Below, one piece after another: positions 33,623 to 44,097 of a DNA stretch of 64,000 bases. Numbering within the stretch: position 1 is the first letter of the stretch; each line of letters begins with the position of its first letter. The notes beneath the pieces are model-generated. The model worked only from the letters and a program-made list of their open reading frames with translations, had not been told where the DNA came from and made no database searches. A program made the position numbers and the translations under genes. The stretch lies in assembly GCA_947683425.1 (NCBI GenBank), contig CANTUQ010000119.1, positions 7,897,501 to 7,961,500 on the forward strand, in the 5' to 3' direction. The DNA is from Excoecaria cochinchinensis (taxonomy: Eukaryota; Streptophyta; Magnoliopsida; Malpighiales; Euphorbiaceae).

Positions 33623-34400
33623 AGTTGATTCCTTATCAAGTTTCTTAAAAACTTACTTCATTTCTACATAAGATTTATCAAAACATTTCTTTGAGCTATT
33701 CTTTCTTGACTCTACAACATGTAATTAATCAATCTTTACAAACTCATTAAAACATAAAAATTCAAATTGATTTAAAGTTCTTCCACCCATTCATTGACAA
33801 TATCAATCCAATTGTAATCATAAAAATTATAAAGGCATTTAGTAGCATTAAAAATATTAGAAGTTACATCTCTTTGTCCCACACTTGGTGTCAACTTACC
33901 TTGTTGTACATCAATGAGTGCACGTCCGGTATTGAGAAAAAAATCTTCCTAAGATCAATGGCACTTCTCTTTCTTCCTTTATGTTAAGAACCATAAAATT
34001 AACAAAAAAGATAAATTTCTCAATCAATTAATTGTAAAGAGACAATTATGGGTTTGATTTATCCCAAACTTAACTTTTTAAACAAAGAGAAAGTCATTAG
34101 ATTTATGTTTGCACCAAAATCACATAAAGCTTTACTACTCTTATTATTCTCCATTTTGCATTCAACAATTAAACTCCCTTGATCTTTTAATTTTTTTTAG
34201 GTATTTTTCTATAAATAATGTCATTGCATTCAAGTATCAAATTTATCATCTCATAATCTTTTAGCCTTCTCTTCTTGGTAAGAATGTCCTTCAAAAATTT
34301 AGCATAGGTTAATATTTGTGCCATTACTTCTGCAAAAGGAATGTTAATGTGTAGCTTCTTAGAAATATTTAACAATTTAAGGAAATTCTTATCTTTTTAT
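33623..34400 (-). pseudogene. Element J: Athila-like gag-protease remnant
   Basis: A minus-strand frame at 34187-34375 reads KKLHINIPFAEVMAQILTY, then KFLKDILTKKRRLKDYEM, a signature of the region before protease in Athila-type gypsy elements. Further down, with stops and shifts, come SKALCDFGANINLM (a D-x-G-A-S-like active site with F and N changes), FKKLSLGQIKP and FFSIPDVHSLMYNKV. The reading frame is destroyed. Position and strand suggest that Tat element C inserted into J. Confidence 0.7.
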
Positions 34401-34870
34401 GCTTTTTGTGTTGTTGCTAGGGGTCATTCTCTTTCACTACACAATTATAATAAAACTACAATGACTTCTCATTCAATAATATAATTAAATGATTAATTAA
34501 ACCTTGCCTGTGTATAAGGAAAAATAACAAATAAAACTCAAAATACAACACAAATATTTATTTTATGCACCCATATAAATCTCCTTGATGTTACTATAGT
34601 TGGTAGCATATCCATGAAGACTATCTCTTTTGCTTTAAAAATACAGTTCTTTAATCTACATGCATAAAACCAACTACGAGCTAAGCTAGAAGTTCACTGG
34701 TACTACCAAATTTAATTTTCTATTAATAATAAGCCAAGTATATACAAATAATACAAACACATACATAAACATAACCCTAATCCCACACCAATGCACCATT
34801 TTTTGCCTTTTGAGCACATGTATACCATATAAGTCATATCATATTATACACACATTAGATTGTGCTTCCA

Positions 34871-34912
<42 letters not shown>

Positions 34913-35068
34913 GAACCAATTAATGTGTCTAACCGGCTTAAACACATGAGGCATACAATATTTTTAAACTACATGATTTACCAATTAACCAACAATATGT
35001 CATGTATCCTTTGTCTTATACCTTTTTTTTTCTATTCCATATTTTCCATAACCACTTAATATGGGTGG
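34401..35068. other. AT-rich unassigned stretch with (AT)n
   Basis: No coding or known element was recognised. A pure (AT)n run occupies about 34875-34911. The stretch may be more of element J or other degraded sequence. It ends directly at the TG start of Tat LTR fragment K. Confidence 0.5.
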
Positions 35069-36084
35069 TGTAGACATAGGGTCCCGAGGTAGTCCAGACC
35101 AGGGTTACCTAGTGATAATATTAATGCTTGTTTACAGGTAAAAAGGTTGAAAGTGATGGTTTCCTCGTCAAAATTGCATTAAAAAAAAATCGTAGGTTTA
35201 CGGCCGATGGCAACACTGCCGAGGGCGCCACTAGCGAGCGCGCTTGTCCCTCGCCGTCTTCAACCTCCAGAAGCATTGTTTGAGCCAAAAAATCAATTTT
35301 TAAGCGAAAATTGATTTGTAATCTATTTTGTTTTTGAGATTGTCAAGGATGTTTTTGAATTTTAAACTTAAAAAAGGAAGAATTTGATTTAAATAAAAAT
35401 TATTTTCCTAAAAATCCTAGGTTTTCCTCATTAAGTCATATAAATAGAAAATCTAGAGAGAAAAAGGGAGGAATCAAAAATTATGAAATTTTTGATTTTT
35501 TCTTTAATAGAATTTCGCCAAAGTTCCAAATGGAATTTTCTTAATAAAAAATTGTTCTTAAGACAAGAAACAAATAATTCTTTATTCTTGAGATCCAGAT
35601 TTTCTTCCATAAAATTTTTCTTTGAACAAGATTTTTGCAAATTTCTTTCTAAAGAGAGAAAGTTTAAATTTCTTGTTTTTCTAATTTAATTCTTAAGGAT
35701 CTAGACGAGCAAATCAACCATCTTCCTTCCTTCCTTCTATCAAATCCAAATTTGAGGGTAAATTTCTAGGTCAAAAGCCAATTTTTTCTCAATATGTTTT
35801 TGTTATTTTTCTTTATTTTCTTCATTGATATTGATTTTAAGCTTGATATTTGATGTGAATTATTTGTTAATTTCTTGTTTCTTGCATAAGATTTAAGTTA
35901 ATTTTAGTGTTTTTGCATGAATAATACATAGAATCATGTAAAAATCACATAAAATATTGATTTTCTTACTTTAAGGTTTGAAAAGATGTTCCAAAATTCG
36001 TTCTTCCTATCCTTGCAGGTGAGGGGCGGGAGGGAGGAGAGGGGCGGCCATGAGGTCGCCTCTTTGGTTGATTTTTTTTTTGAA
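35069..36084 (+). mobile_element. Element K: 5' part of a Tat-type LTR
   Basis: TGTAGACATAGGGTCCCGAG, then CCAGGGTTACCTAGTGAT and ACAGGTAAAAAGGTTGAAAG, follow the same order as the start of the E LTR read on its minus strand. A GC-rich palindromic patch (GGCCGATGGC, CGAGGGCGCC, GCGAGCGCGC) is at 35198-35265, 130-196 bp into the LTR. CATATAAATAG at about 35438 may be its TATA box. The remainder is missing because element A starts at about 36085; the rest of K would lie beyond the window's right edge. Confidence 0.65.
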
Positions 36085-36381
36085 CCGTTTCACCCCTTTT
36101 TGATAGGTCGCCATAGCAGCTAAAGGATGTTGCACCACAAAAATAATAAAACTCATAACAATACAATTTCATGCACAACTTCGTAATATACATAGCATAA
36201 ATTCTTACATATATATATTACAATCATCCTTTTCAAACAAAAGATTATTACAATATATATTAAAACTCTCATATTACAAAACCTACATGAAACATGAGCC
36301 CCTAAAGTGTTGGCCGTTTAAGATGCCGGACTGTCCTTCCAAAATTACTGCCTTCAAAACTTGCATGGAGAAACACTTGTG

Positions 36382-36399
36382 CTAAGCTACAAAGCTTAG
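36382..36399. other. Conserved LTR stem-loop in A with compensatory change
   Basis: The arms are CTAAGCT and AGCTTAG, where F, H and L have CTAAGCG and CGCTTAG. The innermost pair has changed from G-C to T-A on both sides, so the 7-bp stem is still perfect. Confidence 0.75.
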
Positions 36400-36680
36400 T
36401 GCGGAAAAATATGAGATAGATGACTGTTCATAATGGTCATGAATGCATAACGCATACCCATGAGCACACATATGTAACAAAATAATTAAGATATATAATA
36501 ACCAATAAAAAGTCACCAGTAATCATAAAGTTCACACATCATTTATTATCATGTTACTTTTTTTTTTCTCATATTGCCTACATTTACAAAGTAGTGGATA
36601 AACAAGTTGAAACACATAAGTATCCAAAGGTACAATTTCAATACGCATAGGGATCCACATCCAGAATCCAAAACACATAG

Positions 36681-36724
36681 GGATCATAGCAAGATCCAAA
36701 CACATAGGGACCATACTGCGGTCC
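36681..36724. repeat. Tandem hairpins GGATC/GATCC and GGACC/GGTCC in A LTR
   Basis: Two adjacent 27-bp units share the frame ACACATAGGG...CC. In one the arms are GGATC and GATCC, in the next GGACC and GGTCC, each with a 7-base loop. The arm difference is matched on both sides. Confidence 0.7.
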
Positions 36725-37067
36725 GAACATATAGGCTACAGCTATAGACCCTTTCGGCATGCCTAACTATCCGGGACCTGACTTTGTAGGCTAAATAATC
36801 TATTAATCCAATTGTTCAAATTTTCACATTAAACAATATTAATATAAATTATTTCACAGAATAATTCCATACACATATAGTTCATTAAATAGGCTTAATT
36901 AGCATTATCATGCTAAATAATAGTCACGTTAATTATTTTGTAAATTAATTTTATACATGTATAATCCATTTAATAAGCCAAATAATCATGATTAAATTCA
37001 TATGTCACATTGCATAATACTTAAATGGGGTAAGTAAATAATTTGGCAGAGAATGGCAACTTAAAAA

Positions 37068-37230
37068 GTGCGGGACGGCCAGACAAGAATGAGGGACGAC
37101 CGTCCCTCAAATTTGGTGGCAAAGGGACGATCACCCACTCATTCATTTATGGCCATCCATAAAGTGGCCACACCTGAGGGATAGGCATCCCTCATTAGGT
37201 GTGCCCTTCCCTCACCAAAAGGGCCATGAG
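37068..37230. repeat. Palindromic block GAGGGACG...CGTCCCTC in A LTR
   Basis: GAGGGACGACCGTCCCTC at 37091-37108 is a perfect 8-bp inverted repeat with a 2-base centre. Variants of GAGGGAC and TCCCTC recur through 37070-37230, including GAGGGATAGGCATCCCTC. The block is 1.25-1.41 kb from the LTR 5' end. Confidence 0.8.
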
Positions 37231-38483
37231 GGACGGGACAACCCAAAACAAATCCTTCTACAACTCTGCTCTACCAAAAATAATTTACAACTTCAAATCA
37301 AACTTCAGGATGCTCTACAATCACATAGTAAATGTCAATTGTAATCAAAATTGACTTATAAAAAATTAAGCCTCAGGATGTTATCTTTCTAATCGCTCAA
37401 ATTTCAACTCTTTTGGAGCTAAAACTAGGGAGATATGCCCAGATTTGTCTACACTGCTATAAAGACCCGCCTAGAACATTTAGCTACTGGAAAGAGCAAT
37501 TTGGAGGCCCTTACAGTCCAAAATAAATTATAGCTATTTCTAAAAGATTTTTATCCAAAGAAGTCTCAGTTCTAACCCAATTTGAATCATGCAATTTAGA
37601 GTTATAAATCTAGACTAATGCTCAAAATAGTCATCAATGGTCATTCTACCCCTTTGGACAGAACTGCACTATATAAATCAATTAACCTATATTCAACTAA
37701 TTTGACATAATAAATCCACCAAATTCAAACAAAATCAACATAACATATACAAAAACATCTCAGAATATTCAATTTTTCAATAAATGTTCAATATCATAAA
37801 AATACACACAACAATCCCAAACCTATTTTTCCTTTGCTCCTCTAGGTTTACTTGGCACTTTGCTCAATAATCTTTTCTTTCCCCTTAAGAGTAGTAGCCT
37901 TTTATTATACAACCAATTCCAAATTTCGGAATTGGGATTAGAAATCAAATTCCCAAATGAAACTCAAGAGAAAAAGATGAAGAGAATCAAATCAAACTTT
38001 ACCTTTTTCTAGCAAAGCTTAACAATTCAACTATAAACCTTGAAATCAATTAAGCAAAGATGGACGACTGCCATGGTAAGTTAGAAATGGAGTAAAGATG
38101 AAGTAGAAATTCAGAATTTAGGTGTGAAATGGCCAGCCAAATGAAGTGAGGAAAGGACAAATTGCGCCTTGTAACATATTTATATGCGTGGTAATGCATA
38201 CATGGCCACACTAACATTAGACACCTAGCTTCCACTTTCCTGAATTAACCTTTAATTAACTTAATTAATCTTTCTTTAATTAATTAATCCAAAATTTACT
38301 TTAATCATGCCAAATTCCCTTTTAGTCACTTAACTAATTTAATTTATTCATTTAGGTCCTCTCGAACTTCCAATTTATTCCGATTAAGTTCCAAACACAA
38401 TTACTTGACCAAATTCACAACTTAGACCACTCCTGTACCCTAAAAGTATATAGTACGACTAGGGTACAAGTCGGGGCCTTACA

Positions 38484-39982
38484 ACTCTTCCCTCCTTAAA
38501 GAATTTTGTCATTGAAATTCATGCTTAAACTGAGTAGTTGAGGATACTGAGCTTTGATAATTGATTCGGGTTCCCAGGTCGCCTCTTCAATTTCTTGATG
38601 CTGCCAAAGCACTTTCACTAACGGAATTTGCTTATATCGAAGTTGCTTCACATCCCAAGCTAACAATATTTTAGGTTTTTTATCATAGGAAAAATTTGGT
38701 TGCACTTGTACATCTTGCACTAGTATAACATGAGATTCATTTGAACGGTACCTTTGAGGCATGGACACATATAATACATCATGTAGCTTGGCCAAAGCTC
38801 ATGGTAAAACTAGCCGATAAGCTACTGGGCCAATTCTTTTAAGTACTTCATATTGCCCAATAAATCTCGAACTCAATTTCCCTTTCTTCCCAAACCGAAG
38901 CATTTTTCTCCATGGTGATACCTTTAAGAAGACTGTCTCATCCACTTCATATTCTATATCTTTTCTTTTCAAAGACTTTTGTCAATCAAATGTAGTTTTT
39001 AACCTTTGCTGAATTAGCTGTACTTTCTCTTCAGTCTCTTTAACTAAATTCGGACCAACGACCTTGTGCTCACTCAATTCTATCCAACAAATAGGAGTGT
39101 GACACTTTCTACCATAGAGAGCTTTATATTGTGCCATGCCAATACTCATCTTGTAACTGTTATTGTATGCAAGCTCCATTAATGAGATGTAGATATCCCA
39201 ACTCCCAGGAAAGTCTAAGACACAACCTCAAAGAAAATCTTCTGACACTTGAATTGCTGTCTCTGACTGCCTATCTGTCTGAGGATGAAAAGTTGTATTG
39301 AACTTAAGTTGAGTACCAAGAGCAGACTATAATTCTTTCCAAAATCTTGAAGAGAATCTCGAATCCTGATCAGACATAATAGACAAAGGGATGCCATGAA
39401 GTCGAACAATTTCATTCACATACATTTCTACCAAGCGATCCATGGAGTAATCAAGTCAAACTGGTATTAAATGAGCTGATTTAGTAAGCCGGTAGACTAT
39501 TACCCACACAAAATTGTGTCTTTTTTGTGTCGCTGGAAGTCCTGTTACAAAATCCATTATGATGTTATCCTATTTCCACTGTCAAATTGGAATGGGATTG
39601 AGCAAACCCGAAGGAACTTGATGTTCTACCTTTACCTGCTGATAGGTCAAACACTTAGATACATAGTCAACAACATCTTTCTTCATATTAGGCCAACAGA
39701 AAAATTACTTCAAATCTGAATACATCTTGTTACTGCCTGGATGCATAGTGAAAACTGTGTTATGGGCTTCATGCAAAAGCTTCTTCTTCAACTCTTTATC
39801 ATCTGGTACACATAACTGACCCTGATAATAAAGAATACCATCTTCATCCATAGAATAGTTAGTCTTGTCACCACTCTTGACTAACTGCACTGTTTGTTGT
39901 AACTTTCAATCACGTTGCTGTACATTAACTATATCTTGTCTCAAATTAGGTCTAGCTTTCAACTAAGCTATCAAAGCCCCAC
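38484..39982 (-). pseudogene. Element A: integrase and chromodomain half of pol, broken
   Basis: Read on the minus strand from 39982: the integrase zinc domain (LLHEAHNTVFTMHPGSNKMY, 39705-39890), then the core with stops and frameshifts, ELAYNNSYKMSIGMAQYKALYGRK (39179-39100), a partly preserved C-terminal domain, and a chromodomain at 38496-38795 (LRYKQIPLVKVLWQHQEIEE). The frame closes with NFNDKIL, equivalent to NFEDEIL of L. The polypurine tract is 38484-38500. The first half of this pol is at 53604, on the far side of element E. Confidence 0.85.
39978..39982. repeat. Target-site duplication CCCAC (left) of element E
   Basis: CCCAC is repeated at 53604-53608. Joining the two flanks restores the reading frame order of element A pol, with GG on one side and ALIA on the other, as in L. 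Confidence 0.92.
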
Positions 39983-42267
39983 TGTGACGCGCGCCGGATC
40001 CCGAGCGCCGCCCCTATGACCGCCCACTTGAGGGCGATCGGGCATTTGCGGGTCCGTTGGCATCTTGCAATAAATCGCAAGTGCGTCTATGTTGGGCAAC
40101 AAAGAGGTATCATGGAGTCGCCACCCAATAGAACATTGGGAAAGTTACTCTCGCCTCGGAGAGCCTAAGACTGCGCTTAATATCCATGTTGGGCCATGAG
40201 GCCTAGGATTAGCGCTAAAGTCTCGTGACCCAATAAGTATTTTGGAGGATAACCTCTAACCTCTCGAGCCCAAAGACCAGAGCTGGGTCCGGGATTTCTC
40301 ATCTATTTCTACCTCAATTAATTTATGATTGAATTTTAATTGTCATTAATTCGCTCTCTCTCCACACAATGCAATTAATTTAAGGCGCATTTACTCATTT
40401 TAGGAAAACCATAAATTAGCGAGTAAAGCAATGAATTACAATAATACAAGGAGCGGAATACAACTCCCATTTAAAAGTGCAAACATACATAAAATCGGGG
40501 AATTTTATTAATTATGAGGACTTTGGTCCCCGCATGCACAATTAAAGAAAATATTCTGGATGTGATGATTTTATTTGGGATGAAAATTAGGACATTGGTC
40601 CCATTTTATTATGAAAAATCTAAATTAATTTAGTAAGAAATATTTTTATGATCTTTATTTAGGTGCGCATAGGAAAACATTTTATTCAATGAATATATAC
40701 AAGGAAATTAAAAATATAAACGAAATGAGAATTAAAAATGTATAAAGGAAATACCAAACCCCGCAACTCCTCCTTCATGTGCATGGATGCTCAAATGAGA
40801 ATAAAACAATGATTTGCAACCAAAAATCAAAAAGAAATTCATGTTAGTGATTAGGCCAATGAAATAATACAACATAAAAGGTAATATGTACAATGACCAT
40901 ATAACATGCATAAGATACTATAACATGCATAAAAAAATAATTATGATGCAATTTAACATGCATAAAGTGATTAAGATGCAATTTAACATGCATAAGGTGA
41001 TGAAGTATCATGGCATATGCAACTTATTAATAATAGTTATTAACATACATGGAAGATTAGTGACAATCAATTTTATTATAGTTAAGACATGAATAAATGT
41101 GTAACATGAGAATAATTCCACTTAACATGCATAACTAGCATAAAATAATGACTATAACACTCATACATGCCAAAGAAAGCATAATAATAAACATGATATA
41201 GCATTAAGAAATTAAAGGTATTTACAACCTAAAACATGCATAATTACATGAACAAAGAATAATTTGACATAAAAAAAAATTAATAGAATTTAAAAAGCTT
41301 ATTTGTTATATGAATAATTGAAGATAAAATAAAAAAAATAAGAAGAAGAATATGGAGACTAAGAGAATTTACATGTTTGATATGTTAATTGGAAGCCAAA
41401 ATAAATGAAATTAACAAGAGAATTAAGGAGCAAAGGCAAGAATAATTACCCTCAAATTCAGTTTTGAAGAATTGAAGATAGAAGTGTTGAATTCCTTGTC
41501 TTCTCTTGTGAAAATCCTTGGAAAATAGCTTGAAAACTTGAAGAAAAGCTCTTGGAAACAAGTGTGTAAGATGGATTTTTTTCTCTCAACTCCAAGCTCC
41601 AAAATTCAGTTTTTTTTCTCCAAAATGTTCCTGATTCGTCCTCCCCTTGTTCTGAATTTTTCCAGTGTTTTTAATCATCAAAAACCACCCAAAAACCAAC
41701 AAAAACCGTCCAAAAACGGTTGAAAATCGAGTGGGGGTCGAAAAGTGGGCGAAATGGGCGAAGTGGGGCGTCAATCGTGCGTCTCGCGCACGTTTCCGCG
41801 CGGATGCGCGGAGTCTCCGCGCACGACGTGCGCGGAGCGAGCGACGCCCAAGGCGTCGTGCGCGCAGAGCTACCGACGCCCAGGGCGTCGGCCGCGCGGA
41901 GCGCACGCTCTGCAGCGCTCCGCGCACGGACATTCGCGACGGCCCCTGGCCGTCGCCCTTCCGTCGCGAATCTTTTCCCCCATTTTCCATTTTTCCTACT
42001 TTCTTCATTTTTTCATCATTTTTCACCTTTTTTTTTTTTTTTTTTTTTTTATAAAATACCCTCAACCTAAAACACACTTTTTCTTCTTCAAAATAATTTA
42101 AATAATTTAAAAAAATATTTTTAAAATATTTTTAAAATACCCTTTTTACTCACCGAAAAGACAAGGAAAATCACTTCTGAGCTCCAATCTTTTTGCCTAT
42201 AAGCCGGCATAGCTAAATTTCATCATCGGGTAATCCTGATCAAGGCTACTCGGGACCCGGTGTCTAT
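39983..42267 (-). mobile_element. Element E 3' LTR
   Basis: The outer end reads TGTGACGCGCGCCGGATCCC on the plus strand, and the inner end is GGGACCCGGTGTCTATA. It is 2285 bp, against 2265 bp for the 5' LTR. The extra length is a 21-bp and a 10-bp insertion in the GC-rich block (41780-41960), partly offset by a shorter poly-T tract at about 42028-42050. The inner terminus is TATAGACACC where the 5' LTR has TGTAGACACC. Confidence 0.93.
41778..41960. repeat. GC-rich palindromic block in E 3' LTR
   Basis: It is built of self-complementary words: CGACGCCCAAGGCGTCG, CCGACGCCCAGGGCGTCGG, CCGCGCACGACGTGCGCGG, GCGACGGCCCCTGGCCGTCGC. It is far more GC-rich than the rest of the LTR. Arginine-rich open frames of 110-160 codons across it on both strands follow from the composition. 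Confidence 0.85.
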
Positions 42268-42283
42268 AGTTGCCCCCAATTTT
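42268..42283 (-). promoter_or_regulatory. Polypurine tract of element E
   Basis: On the minus strand CAAAATTGGGGGCAAC abuts the 3' LTR. It would prime plus-strand cDNA synthesis. Element B has the same tract. Confidence 0.85.
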
Positions 42284-44097
42284 GAAGAGACTAGTGCATG
42301 GGTGCCTAGGTGAGCCAAAATTCAGGAAAAGGAAAGAAACGCATACCTGAAGCGGTGATCTTCCTGCTTGATGGAGTTATGATGATAGCTGCTGCTGTCT
42401 TTTTTGTTGTAGCTGGTAATACCGTAGGTGCGCTAACCTCTTGTGGGTGGCGCCGCTATCGTGCTAAACATTGTGCGTTGGTAATGCCGTGGTCGTGCTA
42501 ACCTCTTGTGGGTAGTGCCGCCATCGTGCTAATCGCTGTGGATTGGTAGTGCCGTGGTCATGCTAACCTCTTGTGGGTAGTGCCGCCATCGTGCTAACCG
42601 CTGTGAATTGGTAGTGCCGTGGACGTGCTAACCTCTTGTGGGTAGTGCCGCCATCGTGCTAACTGCTGTGAATTGGTAGTGCCGTGGTCGTGCTAACCTC
42701 TTGTGGGTAGTGCCGCCATCGTGCTAACCTCTGTGAATTGGTAGTGCCGTGGACGTGCTAACCTCTTGTGGGTAGTGCCGCCATCGTGCTAACTGCTGTG
42801 AATTGGTAGTGCCGTGGTCGTGCTAACCTCTTGTGGGTAGTGCCGCCATCGTGCTAACCTCTGTGAATTTATTTTTTATATTTTTTTTATTTTTTTATTT
42901 TTTTGCTCCTTTAGATGTTTGGACTAGTGTCATCACTTGGCTTTTGTGGGTGTTTCCCGCCGATTTCTCCTGCAAGATTGTATGCATAGGAGTATACAAG
43001 AAATCATGTGTGTATGTTATGGAATGCAAATGTTTGCAAAAATGTATAGATCGCGCCCTAGGTGATCCATAGTTTGCTGAACTTATAGCTTGTTTGCTGT
43101 ACCATGCCCCCTGAATCTTGAGGATCGTCGACAAGCTTTTTGAAAGAGACGTCCGGTGTATATCCCTTGCCCCCTGGTCAATGATCATTTACCTGGGATT
43201 CTATTTCATGTTCTGTGTTGTATGTTACTTGATTGAAAGAAGATCATCTGAAGTAACGCCGCCTTATCGCTCCAGGCATTGAACGTCATTGTTTTAAAGG
43301 TAGTGCGTCCCTTGTGGATTTTCACACTAGCTTTTCTTTGCGGGAAATGCGTCCCTTACGGGATTTTCACACAACCCTTTGCCTAACTTTTGCCTGGAAT
43401 GGACCCAACCCAATCCAGCGGCTTTTGTGTATTTTATATTTTATTTTTATTTTTATTTTTATTTTTTTGTTATTTTTTTATTATATTTTTTTTTTATTTT
43501 TAATTTTTTTTTTGTAGGGCAGACTGCCTGTTTCCAGGTTTTCACCCTGCCCTTTGGCCTAACTTTTGCTTAGAGAGCCAGTTACGGTTTTCATCTCTAA
43601 CGGCCTTCTTTGTTTTGTTTTGTTTTTTTTTTTTTTATTTTTATTTTTTATTTTTTATTTTTTTTTTATCACCAAAGCTTCTGTTAAGAGCAAATAGCAC
43701 ATATCCGATGAAGGGACTGAGCAATAATCATTAGATGAACAATTGGTATATTTCTTTTTAAGACAGAACTGAAAGATCAATGAAAATGTATTCTTTTATT
43801 CATTGCAAAATTGTGTACATTTCTATATGATTTCATCATACATGATTTTCAATTGACAAGAATTCAAAAGCATATGACTACACCTAATCTCGGAGTGGGT
43901 TTTGTCAGCATCAAACTCCTGTTATCAATCGGCCCTCTCGGGTTTTCTCGATTGAATATTTTCTCTTGGCCCTTAATTTTTGCCCAGGATGCCTTTTTTC
44001 GGTTTTCACCCTGACAGGGCGCCCAATTTTAGCAAAGGCCGCCTTTTTCGGTTTTCGACCCGCGGGGCATTTATTCTCTTCTTTTTATTTTTGGTCT
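42284..44097 (-). mobile_element. Element E 3' UTR
   Basis: This 1.8-kb non-coding region lies between the pol stop and the polypurine tract. It contains a 65-bp tandem array (42415-42868), a short degenerate array with ATAGATCGCGCCCTAGGTGA (42975-43060), the module shared with B (43255-43605), two T-rich tracts (43430-43512, 43615-43668) and, at 43990-44075, two more copies of a CGGTTTTCACCCTG-like motif. Tat/Ogre elements characteristically carry such a variable 3' UTR. Confidence 0.8.
42415..42868. repeat. 65-bp tandem array in E 3' UTR, about 7 copies
   Basis: Each unit is TTGGTAGTGCCGTGGTCGTG, CTAACCTCTTGTGGGTAGTG, CCGCCATCGTGCTAACCGCTG, TGAA or nearly so. The two halves of the unit share TAGTGCCGnnnTCGTGCTAAC, so the 65-mer arose from an older half-length repeat. 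It is unrelated to the three arrays in the same region of element B. Confidence 0.92.

Larger units (their letters stand above)
36085..38483 (-). mobile_element. Element A 3' LTR (Tekay-like, about 2.4 kb)
   Basis: The right end GGGGCCTTACA, preceded by CGACTAGGGTACAAGTC, is the minus-strand LTR start TGTAAGGCCCCGAC. The left end is eroded and placed at about 36085 (GTTTCACCCC, compare TGTAACACCCC). It carries the stem-loop (36382-36399), the hairpin pair (36681-36724), GGCATGCCTAACTATCC (36758-36774) and a palindromic block (37068-37230) typical of LTRs F, H and L. Confidence 0.75.

Noticed and set aside
34862..35059. Small frame over the (AT)n run resembling a membrane peptide
   Set aside because: The microsatellite gives an Ile-Tyr run; there is no gene context.
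41586..42101. Arginine/alanine-rich open frames of 110-160 codons on both strands (also 52942-53436)
   Set aside because: They arise from the GC-rich palindromic block inside the E LTRs, are open on both strands at once, and shift between the two nearly identical LTRs because of indels.
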